Source: an uncultured Clostridia bacterium (GTDB lineage Bacteria; Bacillota; Clostridia; Peptostreptococcales; Anaerovoracaceae). Taken from it: a stretch of 64,000 nucleotides of DNA. Location of the stretch: contig CAKQXD010000003.1 in NCBI GenBank assembly GCA_934281605.1, positions 62,001 through 126,000 on the forward strand, read 5' to 3'. A program made the translations under genes and the position numbers. The notes under the pieces are model-generated. The model did no database searches. It worked only from the letters and a program-made list of their open reading frames with translations, and was not told where the DNA came from. Shown one piece after another: positions 33,850 through 42,525 of this stretch; positions within the stretch are counted from its first letter, which is position 1, and each line of letters begins with the position of its first letter.

Positions 33850-35059
33850 AGATTCTATCCAAGCCTCCTTCAAGCATCATTTTCCTTAAAACATTAAGTT
33901 TATTATCTAAAGCCCCTGCAAACAAAATAATTAACGGCACCAACATCAGCGAACCAGTCGAGAGTCCTACAAACATGCCATAAAAAGCAATATTAAAGGC
34001 AATAAAAGCAGTAAATTGAGTAGTATTTGCTTTATAAAACACTTCTTTAACCACCTTAAGATTTACCCCGACTAAAACTATCCCTATACATACTAAGAAA
34101 ATCAACATAGTATTTGACGGTGTTCCTAGAATTTTTCCCACCCCATGCTGTAGCATGTTAATAATTCCCTGAATTCCACCACCAAAATATGTAATATTTT
34201 TATCAATCATTTTTAATACATATTTCACGCCTACAATTATTAGTTTTGAACAAAATATCGCTACTAAAAACAATCTGCATGCACCAGCTTCAATTCTCTT
34301 GAACTTGACTATACGAAAAACAAACATCGCTACTAAAAATAATATCGCAACCAACATCGTTCCGCTGCTTACTGTAGTCAAAACAGTTCCGATTATTATT
34401 TCCGCATATCTTTTAACCCACATTGAAGGTTTTGAATCTGCAAACAATAGATTCATTTGCTTGATTAGTATGCTGTATCCTAAAAAAGCGAAACAGATTC
34501 TTCCATTCATAATAAAGCTTAAAAAAACTGTACAAAAGAGTATAAAGAAAGTGCTACATAAAGATCCTCTTTCTTTAGTCAACATCTCTTTTACACTACA
34601 CATCTGCATAAAAAGGAGCATGAAAATAATAACGCAGTAATAACTGAATGCACGATTTAATTCAATAGAAAACATACAATGCATAATATAGGCAGGATAA
34701 GCAATTGCTAAGCGCACCGCATGAATATGCCCTTTCTGAATCCAATACATTAAACTAGTATCAACATTTAATAAATCTAAGGCTTGAGGAATAAAATCAA
34801 AAGAAATGTACCTGTAAAGTACCAACAGCATCAATAAAAACATTACTAAAACGCTAAATACTTTAGTCGTTAAATTTTCAGAAGAAATCCAAATGTAAAT
34901 CATCCCAATAAAAAGACACATAAAGAGACAACTTTCAAAAAATAAAAATAGACACAGAAAAAGAATGCATGTAAAACAGCACAAGATTCCAGTTACTCTA
35001 GAATTTTTACAGTTAGTCCCTTTCTCACATCCCAATACATCCATGTAGTTTCCTACCAT
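33827..35059 (-). CDS. Polytopic membrane protein, possible EpsG-like polymerase
   Basis: A 410-residue protein with about ten hydrophobic segments and few polar loops. The overall pattern (tyrosine-rich helix region YRYISFDFIPQALD, then AIAYPAYIMHCMFSIE) resembles EpsG-type polysaccharide proteins, but no motif decides it. With a Wzy-like protein in the same operon, a second polymerase or a ligase is possible. Function not assigned. Confidence 0.55.
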   Translation of the reverse strand: MVGNYMDVLGCEKGTNCKNSRVTGILCCFTCILFLCLFLFFESCLFMCLFIGMIYIWISSENLTTKVFSVLVMFLLMLLVLYRYISFDFIPQALDLLNVDTSLMYWIQKGHIHAVRLAIAYPAYIMHCMFSIELNRAFSYYCVIIFMLLFMQMCSVKEMLTKERGSLCSTFFILFCTVFLSFIMNGRICFAFLGYSILIKQMNLLFADSKPSMWVKRYAEIIIGTVLTTVSSGTMLVAILFLVAMFVFRIVKFKRIEAGACRLFLVAIFCSKLIIVGVKYVLKMIDKNITYFGGGIQGIINMLQHGVGKILGTPSNTMLIFLVCIGIVLVGVNLKVVKEVFYKANTTQFTAFIAFNIAFYGMFVGLSTGSLMLVPLIILFAGALDNKLNVLRKMMLEGGLDRIYGKKKHI

Positions 35060-35060
35060 A

Positions 35061-35870
35061 TTATAAACCCCGACTATTAATTAATTCTTTCATCCTTTTA
35101 TGATTATTTTCAAAGAATGAAATTGTTTCCGATTCTATCTTTTGTTCATAATCTCTAATTTCTTTGATACCTTTTTCAAAAATATTTTCTATTACAGGTA
35201 ATTCTTTTACTTTATCTGTATTGCAAAAGCTCCTTGATAAAATAGCAGCTGTGGAACCCACTCTATAGTGCTCTGCTATAATCATTTCAGCCGGAACATC
35301 TCCGCATCCAATCTTTCCAATTCCTCCAATTCCATAAGGAATATTATAGGAATTGATTTTTTTAATAATAAAGTCTACCATCCCATTTGTAAAAAGTTCA
35401 AACATAAAATCTAATTTCATGGACAGATGTAAATCATTCAACCCTATGTGTACTCGATCAATTCCTGGTAAGCAAAGAATTTCATCTATATTTTCTACTG
35501 CTGTAATATGCTCTAACAGGAGAATTGTCTTTGCTCGTCCATCCACGTAATCCAAAAAAGTCCTTACTTCATCAGATGTTTTGAACATTGGCAACATAAC
35601 ATAATCGGCACCATTTTTTATAACTGTATTTATTTCTCTCCCTGAATCTTCATTGATAGGATTTACTCTTACCAAAATCTTAGATTTTTTTATCTGCTGA
35701 GCAATGAATTTTACATCATCTTCCGAATGCTTTGATTTGACGGTATCTAAATTTTTCTGCCGTTCCTCTTTCCCCAGATATTCTAAATCAATAAAAATAT
35801 ATTCCACACCATACTTTTCTGCAATCAAAGCCACCTCAATATTATTTGTTATATACATTAAATCCAGCAT
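35061..35870 (-). CDS. HpcH/HpaI aldolase-family protein
   Basis: A 269-residue TIM-barrel protein of the HpcH/HpaI aldolase/citrate lyase beta family. FIDLEYLG near residue 25 and VRVNPIN give the substrate arginine; LLLEHITAVENID and VHIGLNDLHLSM carry the usual metal Glu and a variant of the GxxDL region. Relatives cleave or form C-C bonds with pyruvate or acetyl-CoA. It lies second in the glycan operon, where no such step is standard. It might make a keto-acid substituent for the glycan (inference). Confidence 0.7.
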   Translation of the reverse strand: MLDLMYITNNIEVALIAEKYGVEYIFIDLEYLGKEERQKNLDTVKSKHSEDDVKFIAQQIKKSKILVRVNPINEDSGREINTVIKNGADYVMLPMFKTSDEVRTFLDYVDGRAKTILLLEHITAVENIDEILCLPGIDRVHIGLNDLHLSMKLDFMFELFTNGMVDFIIKKINSYNIPYGIGGIGKIGCGDVPAEMIIAEHYRVGSTAAILSRSFCNTDKVKELPVIENIFEKGIKEIRDYEQKIESETISFFENNHKRMKELINSRGL

Positions 35871-35872
35871 AG

Positions 35873-36544
35873 TTATTTCTCCTCGAAAAAAAATCTAATA
35901 GAAAAAACAAACGATGCAAGTATAACAAAAATAATCCCACCTAAGATTCCCGATTTAACCATTTCTTTTATTGTATATATCGGGGTAATTGATACTTCTG
36001 ATTTAGGAGTAACTACGGAAACGCGTTCACCCTGTTTTGTTGTACTATCTACAGAACTAATCGTTGCAGTATATACATCTGTAGAATTCTTAAGCACATT
36101 TACATTTTTAACGCTTTTATCCAATTGCATATATGCATTTTGAGTAAAGAGTTCACAAATTAATTTAGCGTTTTCTGCATTAGCAGAATGAACCGTTATA
36201 TTTACTACATCTAATGATGGTTTCACAATAATCGAATTTCTAATTTCACTTTCTGACATCAAAATTTTTTTCTCTTGTAACCCATTTTTTACACCTTCAA
36301 TAACTGCATCAGATAAAACAATTGCCTCCGTCTTATCCGTAATCAAGTCAGCATCATTAACCTGTGATAAGGTACTATCTGACTCAAACTCTATACAAGA
36401 TTCCGAACAATACTCAATGCCTGCATTAACATTATCCCTTGACTTAAACCCATATACAGCAAACACAACCATACCTATTATCGCAAAAATTAATAAGGCT
36501 TTTTTTTTCTTTAATAATTTCTGTAAAAACACTTTTAATTCCAT
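35873..36544 (-). CDS. Wzz/YveK-type chain-length regulator
   Basis: A 223-residue protein with two membrane segments (about 18-33 and 195-217) around an external domain, the layout of Wzz/CpsC-type polysaccharide co-polymerases. It is first in the operon. No tyrosine kinase or phosphatase partner (CpsD/CpsB) is encoded in the window. The ribosome site is weak. Confidence 0.85.
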   Translation of the reverse strand: MELKVFLQKLLKKKKALLIFAIIGMVVFAVYGFKSRDNVNAGIEYCSESCIEFESDSTLSQVNDADLITDKTEAIVLSDAVIEGVKNGLQEKKILMSESEIRNSIIVKPSLDVVNITVHSANAENAKLICELFTQNAYMQLDKSVKNVNVLKNSTDVYTATISSVDSTTKQGERVSVVTPKSEVSITPIYTIKEMVKSGILGGIIFVILASFVFSIRFFFEEK

Positions 36545-36612
36545 GTCACTACTTTAGAACCAGTTTTGTTTTTGAATTCCAGCTCTAATTTCCCTTCTAT
36601 AAATGTTTGTGA

Positions 36613-36641
36613 TCTATACCTTTTTCATGATTTTTAACCAA
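36613..36641 (-). promoter_or_regulatory. Promoter of the nonulosonate polysaccharide operon
   Basis: Minus-strand TTGGTT (36636-36641), 17 bases, TATAGA (36613-36618), about 70 bases before wzz. The whole 36545-36865 gap is otherwise AT-rich; apart from the terminator at 36811-36846 nothing else is recognised in it. Confidence 0.5.
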
Positions 36642-36810
36642 ACTTTGCCACAACAAAATTTTAATAATAATCACGAAGTTCAATTATAAATCACGTTTTT
36701 TATTCTACCATATTAAATAATAAAATACAATGAATACCCCATTACTCTACGAATTCTACACAAACCACTTCAGTATTATACACCACACCATGAAGCCTAT
36801 ACAACAAATA

Positions 36811-36846
36811 AACCGGCAAAGAACTCTTTCTGTCTTTGCCGGTTTT
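36811..36846. terminator. Bidirectional intrinsic terminator
   Basis: AACCGGCAAAGA and TCTTTGCCGGTT form a 12-base stem. It is followed by T-rich sequence in both senses and ends the lipoprotein gene on the minus strand. Confidence 0.85.
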
Positions 36847-36865
36847 AATCCTTCATACCTATCTT

Positions 36866-37552
36866 TTATTCTTCCCCAAACGCATCTCCAAACGCTGCAT
36901 TCAGCAGTTTATCCATAGATTCATCGGTGATTTCGTACATTTCTTCATCCTCGTCATAAACGATTTCCATTGTTACGGTCTGCGGATCGCCGTATTCCGT
37001 GTTATTTAACTGATCCGTGAGCTTCTGAAGCATGTCGTTCATCATGTCGATCATCAGCTGATCTTCCGTCGTGAACTTATAGCTGCCATTGGAAACTTTC
37101 TTTTCCCATTCGTTTACCAGATCATTTTCGATATAACTTTCCATTCCGGTCATCGCCTGAATCGGATAAACTTTCGTTTCTACAGAATAAGAGCCATCGT
37201 CGTTCTTTGTTGCCTCTTCGCTGACTTCATATTTCAGCGAAGCGAACATCGCTTTGACAAAGTCGCGGACATTCTGCTCATTTTCATCAGTCTTGTATGC
37301 TTCCACATCCACGACATCCATAAACTCATCCACAACTTCCTGCATGGCATCATTGTATTCTTTCTGTGCTTCTTCCTTGCTCTGCTGCGTCAGTTCCAAG
37401 TATTTGTCGGAAATATTTCCAGACTTAATGCAATCCAGGGACTCTTTTACCGCAGCACTGGCATCGAAATCTTCTTCGCCACAGGCGGTGAAAAGCATAC
37501 AGGAACTTACCAAAAGTGCGATCAGTATCGCGATCAGTGATTTTGACTTCAT
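36866..37552 (-). CDS. Predicted lipoprotein, unknown function
   Basis: A 228-residue protein with a lipoprotein signal peptide ending in the lipobox LFTAC-G, so it should be anchored outside the membrane by a diacylglyceryl Cys. The rest is acidic and helical, with paired segments rich in Glu and Tyr. It resembles clostridial lipoproteins of the DUF5105 kind (uncertain). The start is the ATG of MKSKSL after GAGGAGG; an upstream ATG overlaps that site. It stands alone between two terminators or gaps at the right edge of the AT-rich block. Confidence 0.7.
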   Translation of the reverse strand: MKSKSLIAILIALLVSSCMLFTACGEEDFDASAAVKESLDCIKSGNISDKYLELTQQSKEEAQKEYNDAMQEVVDEFMDVVDVEAYKTDENEQNVRDFVKAMFASLKYEVSEEATKNDDGSYSVETKVYPIQAMTGMESYIENDLVNEWEKKVSNGSYKFTTEDQLMIDMMNDMLQKLTDQLNNTEYGDPQTVTMEIVYDEDEEMYEITDESMDKLLNAAFGDAFGEE

Positions 37553-37615
37553 TTTCTTCCTCCTCAAATCTACAATAAATAGAATAATAGCTTTTCACCA
37601 GTATACCAGATATTG

Positions 37616-39619
37616 TTATCGATTACTACTGTATTTTTTCCGGCGTCTGCACCGTTTTACCAGCCAGATCCCCCCGCAGATCAGAACGATAAGCACCACG
37701 AGAACCACTGCTGCCATCGCGAAAATCTTATTAGGCTGCTTCAACAGCTCTGCCGGCGACCAGCTGTCGATTTTCGTTTTGCGTCCCTGCACCGTACTGT
37801 AATATTCCGGGATCTGATCCTCAGAAAAGGAATCCAGATAAGAGGCTACCGCATACCAGGCTTTGACCTCTCTATCACCGTCGTATACGATGTGATCCTC
37901 GTAGTTTGTAATAGGATTGCCGTCGGCGTCTTTCGGCTCGATTTTCAAGATCCCCTTGGAGGTATCTTTGACAGCCCCCAGCATCTGGCAGGAATACAGA
38001 TCCGCCGCCACGCTATAAAGTTCCTCGTCTTTCAGTTTCGAAACTGAAGTCCCGTCGTTATAGCGGATATCCACCGCCCGATTAAGGATCAGCCGATGAG
38101 GATTCCAGTTGTACTCCAATCCGCTGCAGTACAGCCGCGCCACACCCATGAAATCGGAAACGCTGGCGTCTACCTCAGCCACCGCTTTCAGCTCTTTGCC
38201 GGTCAGATAAGCCTTCACCAGCGGATAGCCAGCCTGTCCGTCTTTGCCGTATCCCAGTGAAAGAATGTTGAACGCATCCGATACCTGCACCGGTCCCTGT
38301 AGAAAGCTGCCGCGGATCACACCCAGCGGCACGATGGTCACCTGTACGTCTCCCTTATCCGAAGTCACTTCTCCGGAGGCGACTCCGCCGTCCTGATAGC
38401 CCTTGATCGACCCGTTCTCTGCCTGTGCGATGGCGTATTTATAGGAATCCGCCAACAAGCTGCCCAGAGGCTCTTCCCCCTGCGTCAGCCCCAGCTTCAA
38501 GCTGTCCGGAAAGGCGATCGTGTTATTTGTGATCGTCTCTCCCACGCTGTAACCGTACTGGCTAAAATACTCCTCATCCACCAGTTTCCGATATTTGGCA
38601 AGCTCCGACTCTACCGCAGCATCGCTTTTTACCGATTCATCCAGCGGTATCAGCTCATAGTTCTTGATTTTATAATGATCTCCCGATTTTTTCAGCACCA
38701 CATGTCCCATATTGGTATTGTAGCTGCCGCAGGACACTAAATAAGTATCCCCCACCTGCACCGGCTCATCCAGCGTCGTATGGCTGTGACCGCTGATGAT
38801 CAGATCGATATCCGGCACATTCTCTGCCAGCTGATAATCCTCCGTATCTTCCATCTTGTCCGATTCATTTTCGATAGTCCCGCAGTGAGAAATGCAGACG
38901 ATCAGATCCACGTCTTCCTTGTCCTTGATCTCGTTTACAACGTCCTTTGCAGTCTCCTGCGCATCCTTGAAAATCAGCCCGCTTTCCGGTGCATACTCTA
39001 CCGCAGACTCGCCCAGCAGTCCGAACACGGCCATCGTAACACCATCATGCTCCAGCACCGTATAGTCTTTCACGCCGTAGGCGTCGCAAGCCTCCTTCAG
39101 GACCTTTGCATCGTCTTTCAGCGATTCATCCTGCAAAGTCTTCTCCCAGTCGATATTGGCACAGAGAATCTGCGGCCCCTTGCCGGACGCTGCCTGCAGC
39201 ATAGAAGCCAGACCCTTTGCACGATAATCGAACTCGTGATTGCCAAAGGTGGTCGCCTCATAACCTAAGAACTTCATCATTTTCAGTTCGGAAGCCTCTT
39301 TGGAAAAAATCGTCTGATATGGCGTTCCCATGGAAAAATCCCCGCCATCCAGAATGAAGCTGTCCGGATAATCGGTTTTCACCTCATCCATGGCAGTTTT
39401 CAGCTTGCCGAAGCCACCGACTTCTACGACCTTGCCGTCCTTTGAGACCCGGTCCGCATCCATATGAGAATGCATGTCATGTGTAAAAATGACCGACACT
39501 TCGTCCGTATCGGTCACTCCATAGCTTTCATTCCAAAGTCCGCTGCCTGCAAACAGGATCCCGCTGAAAAGAGCTGTGATCCCCACCGCGCACAAAGCGG
39601 ATTTCAGTTTCTGTTTCAT
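37616..39619 (-). CDS. Membrane-anchored 5'-nucleotidase/metallophosphatase
   Basis: A 667-residue exported protein. After the signal peptide the calcineurin-like metal-binding motifs appear in order: THDMHSHMDAD, DGGDFSMGT, FGNHEFDYR and SGHSHT. A 5'-nucleotidase C-terminal domain follows (about 370-600). A single C-terminal membrane helix with a basic end (about 640-665) anchors it outside the cell. It would remove phosphate from external nucleotides. GAGGT lies six bases before the ATG. It overlaps the upstream sppA gene by four bases. Confidence 0.88.
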   Translation of the reverse strand: MKQKLKSALCAVGITALFSGILFAGSGLWNESYGVTDTDEVSVIFTHDMHSHMDADRVSKDGKVVEVGGFGKLKTAMDEVKTDYPDSFILDGGDFSMGTPYQTIFSKEASELKMMKFLGYEATTFGNHEFDYRAKGLASMLQAASGKGPQILCANIDWEKTLQDESLKDDAKVLKEACDAYGVKDYTVLEHDGVTMAVFGLLGESAVEYAPESGLIFKDAQETAKDVVNEIKDKEDVDLIVCISHCGTIENESDKMEDTEDYQLAENVPDIDLIISGHSHTTLDEPVQVGDTYLVSCGSYNTNMGHVVLKKSGDHYKIKNYELIPLDESVKSDAAVESELAKYRKLVDEEYFSQYGYSVGETITNNTIAFPDSLKLGLTQGEEPLGSLLADSYKYAIAQAENGSIKGYQDGGVASGEVTSDKGDVQVTIVPLGVIRGSFLQGPVQVSDAFNILSLGYGKDGQAGYPLVKAYLTGKELKAVAEVDASVSDFMGVARLYCSGLEYNWNPHRLILNRAVDIRYNDGTSVSKLKDEELYSVAADLYSCQMLGAVKDTSKGILKIEPKDADGNPITNYEDHIVYDGDREVKAWYAVASYLDSFSEDQIPEYYSTVQGRKTKIDSWSPAELLKQPNKIFAMAAVVLVVLIVLICGGIWLVKRCRRRKKYSSNR

Positions 39620-40689
39620 TGTTTTACCTCGCATAAATACTGCAGATCTATCTGACTCTGCTTTTCCATCAGTTTTGTCAGCGCGCTCAGATCGCTTTTC
39701 TCCCCCGACGCATTCGCCATTTTTTTGACGCTGGCCACAAGATCGCTCAGCAGACTTTCATCCGGCTGATAACGGAATTCGTAGACCTCCGCATCCTCCA
39801 GATCGCAGTCTTCTTTCATCTCCTCCACGGCGTCGTCATAGGTGTTGACCACGTCATCCACCAGCTTGTTGGCCTTGGCCTGTTTCGCCGTATAGATCCT
39901 GCCGTCCGCGATGGAGCGAACGTAGTCTTCATCCAGCTTTCTTCCATCCGCAACGACTCCCACGAACTGACTGTAAGCCTCATCGATCATGGTCTGCCAG
40001 ATCTGCTTCTGCTGATCCGTCATAGCCTGCGTAGAGCTGCCCATGGATTTGTTGGGACCGGATGTGATGGTCTCTGCCTTGACTCCGTACTTTTCCAGCA
40101 GACCGGAAATATCGTACATGGTGCCGGTGGTCACGCCAATGGACCCCGTCCAGCAGTTCCGATTGGCCAGAATCTTGTCCGAAGGAGCGGACATATAATA
40201 TCCTCCCGACGTTGCCTGCGATGCGAAGTACGCATAGACAGGTCGTTTCGTCACTTTCTGGTACTGGCGTATCTTCAGATAGACTTCGTCCGTTTCATAG
40301 ACGCTGCCGCCCGGCGTATCGACATAGAGAAGCAGTCCCTCGTTGGCGTCGTTATCCATCATGGCGTCGATGTTGTCCAGGATGTACTGCTGGTTGTAAT
40401 TTTCATCGGAATCACCGATGGTCCCCTCGATATAAAGAACCCCGATATGATCCTCGCTGATCGACGATGCATCTGCAACGTTTTGATCCAGCCCGGAAAA
40501 TCCTGCGATTTTCAGCAGGATCCCCAGCAGAAGCACCCCAACTAAAATGGATCCAAAAACAAGCAAAGACCGGGGTGGCTTTTTATGCCCTCCCGGCGTT
40601 CTGCTATTGCCGTTACCCTGCGGCATGCCGTTTTTCGCACGCCACAGGTCTCTTGCATTGATTCTGTCTCTGTTCTGGTTCTGATTCAT
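39616..40689 (-). CDS. sppA: Signal peptide peptidase SppA (S49 family)
   Basis: A 357-residue S49 protease with one N-terminal membrane helix (about 40-63). YVDTPGGSV is the family's oxyanion region, the Ser nucleophile is in ATSGGYY and the catalytic Lys in SGPNKSMGS. It degrades leftover signal peptides in the membrane. Gram-positive half-size form. It overlaps the nucleotidase gene at an ATGA, so the two are probably co-translated. Confidence 0.9.
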   Translation of the reverse strand: MNQNQNRDRINARDLWRAKNGMPQGNGNSRTPGGHKKPPRSLLVFGSILVGVLLLGILLKIAGFSGLDQNVADASSISEDHIGVLYIEGTIGDSDENYNQQYILDNIDAMMDNDANEGLLLYVDTPGGSVYETDEVYLKIRQYQKVTKRPVYAYFASQATSGGYYMSAPSDKILANRNCWTGSIGVTTGTMYDISGLLEKYGVKAETITSGPNKSMGSSTQAMTDQQKQIWQTMIDEAYSQFVGVVADGRKLDEDYVRSIADGRIYTAKQAKANKLVDDVVNTYDDAVEEMKEDCDLEDAEVYEFRYQPDESLLSDLVASVKKMANASGEKSDLSALTKLMEKQSQIDLQYLCEVKQ

Positions 40690-40719
40690 ATCTCTTTCTC
40701 CAGATAAGGCTCGATTCTC

Positions 40720-42465
40720 TTAAATAGCTTTTTCTGCGATTTCCTGCAGCAGGTTTGCCTGCAGTTCATCCGGCTTGATTTCAAACTGTTCGCCTGTCTT
40801 ATTGTTGCGGACAGTCAGATAATCGCCTTCTACTTCCTTTTCTCCGATGATGCAGATATACGGATTTCGCTCATTTCTCGCTTCACGCAGCTTGTATCCG
40901 ATCTTTTCGTTTCGGATATCGGCTTCTGCACGCAGTCCGGCATCTTCAAACTGCTGCGCGATCTTCAGCGCATAGTCGGAATACTTCTCCGTTACCGTCA
41001 GCAGCTTTACCTGTACCGGCGCCAGCCAGAGCGGGAACTTGCCTGCAAAGTGCTCGATGAGGATGCCGATGAATCGTTCGATGGAGCCGAAGATAACACG
41101 GTGGATCATGACCGGACGATGCTTATCGCCGTCGGATCCCACATAAGTGATGTCAAACCGCTGCGGCATCTGCATATCCAGCTGAATCGTACCGCACTGC
41201 CATGTTCTGCCGATGGAGTCCTCCAGATGGAAGTCCAGTTTCGGTCCGTAGAACGCGCCGTCTCCCTCGTTGATCACATACGGTACGCCGATGCTCTCCA
41301 TAGCTTCTTTTAATGCGGATTCTGCTGCTTCCCATTCCTCATCGGTTCCCATGGAATCGTCTGGACGTGTGGACAGCTCGATGTGATAGGTGAATCCGAA
41401 CATCTTGTAAACGTCGTCGATGAACTTTACAACACCGATGACTTCATCCTTGATCTGTTCCGGCAGCATGAAGATGTGAGCATCGTCCTGAGTAAAGGTC
41501 CGCACACGCATCAGTCCATGCAGTGCTCCGGAAAGCTCATGACGGTGAACCTGTCCCAGTTCTCCCATACGGATCGGGAAGTCACGGTAGGACCACATCT
41601 TCCGCTTGTATACCAGCAGCGATCCCGGACAGTTCATCGGCTTGATCGCGTAGTCTTCATCGTCGATCTTGGTGAAATACATGTTTTCTTTATAGTGATC
41701 CCAGTGACCGGAAGTTCTCCACAGCTGCTCGTTCATGATGAGCGGCGTCTTGATTTCTTCATAGCCGCGCTTTCTGTGTTCTGTCTTCCAGAAGTTTTCC
41801 AGCTCGTTACGGATGATCATTCCCTTCGGCATGAAGAACGGGAATCCCGGAGCCTCTTCATACAAAGCGAAGAGATCCATTTCCTTGCCGATCTTCCGGT
41901 GGTCTCTCTTCTTGGCTTCTTCCAGTCTCTGCAGGTATTCATCCAGCTCTGCCTGGGTCGGGAAGCAGGTTCCATAAATTCTCTGGAGCATCTTGCGTTT
42001 TACATTGCCTCTCCAGTACGCTCCTGCCACACTCTGCAGCTTGACCGCCTTGATCTGACCTGTGCTCGCCATATGCGGTCCAGCACAGAGATCCACGAAA
42101 TCGCCCTGCTTGTAAAAAGAAATAACTTCGTCTTCCGGCAGGTCTTCGATCAGCTCTACCTTGTAGTCTTCATGCTTGTCCGCCATGAATTTGATAGCTT
42201 CCTCGCGAGGCAGTTCAAAACGCTCCAGCGGATAATTGGCCTGGATCACCTTTTTCATTTCCTTCTGGATCTTCAGAAGGTCCTGATCGTTGAGCTTGTG
42301 CTCCATATCAAAGTCATAATAAAAACCGTTATCGATGGCAGGTCCGATGGCCAGTTTGGCGTCCGGCCACAGCTTCTTTACCGCCTGCGCCAGAATATGG
42401 GACGTCGTGTGCCGATAACATAATCTTACCTGTTCATCTTCAAAATTTATTTTTTCCTTCGCCAT
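40720..42465 (-). CDS. thrS: Threonyl-tRNA synthetase lacking the TGS domain
   Basis: A 581-residue ThrRS. The editing domain is present (HTTSH near residue 19, DLCAGPH), as is the class II core (MNCPGS, QVHRHELSGALHG, FTQDDAHIF) and the anticodon-binding domain. The usual N-terminal TGS domain of about 60 residues is absent: the protein starts directly at the editing domain after a good ribosome site (AGAGGAGAGG). The gap to the upstream gene is only 60 bases, so there is no room for a T-box leader. It charges tRNA-Thr. Confidence 0.93.
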   Translation of the reverse strand: MAKEKINFEDEQVRLCYRHTTSHILAQAVKKLWPDAKLAIGPAIDNGFYYDFDMEHKLNDQDLLKIQKEMKKVIQANYPLERFELPREEAIKFMADKHEDYKVELIEDLPEDEVISFYKQGDFVDLCAGPHMASTGQIKAVKLQSVAGAYWRGNVKRKMLQRIYGTCFPTQAELDEYLQRLEEAKKRDHRKIGKEMDLFALYEEAPGFPFFMPKGMIIRNELENFWKTEHRKRGYEEIKTPLIMNEQLWRTSGHWDHYKENMYFTKIDDEDYAIKPMNCPGSLLVYKRKMWSYRDFPIRMGELGQVHRHELSGALHGLMRVRTFTQDDAHIFMLPEQIKDEVIGVVKFIDDVYKMFGFTYHIELSTRPDDSMGTDEEWEAAESALKEAMESIGVPYVINEGDGAFYGPKLDFHLEDSIGRTWQCGTIQLDMQMPQRFDITYVGSDGDKHRPVMIHRVIFGSIERFIGILIEHFAGKFPLWLAPVQVKLLTVTEKYSDYALKIAQQFEDAGLRAEADIRNEKIGYKLREARNERNPYICIIGEKEVEGDYLTVRNNKTGEQFEIKPDELQANLLQEIAEKAI

Positions 42466-42525
42466 TGCTTCCTCTCCTCTTTTCTCTTAACAGTATATCC
42501 TCTATCTATTATCTATTTCCCTGAT

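Noticed and set aside
36570..36600. Resemblance of the wzz leader (GAATTCCAGCTCTAATTTCC) to the 56-kb repeat word CCCAGCTCTAGTTCC
   Set aside because: Short and imperfect, and the 72-base spacing is absent; chance is sufficient.
42466..42525. T-box leader before thrS (and before valS at 61914-61928)
   Set aside because: The gaps are 60 and 15 bases, too short for a T-box with specifier stem and antiterminator.
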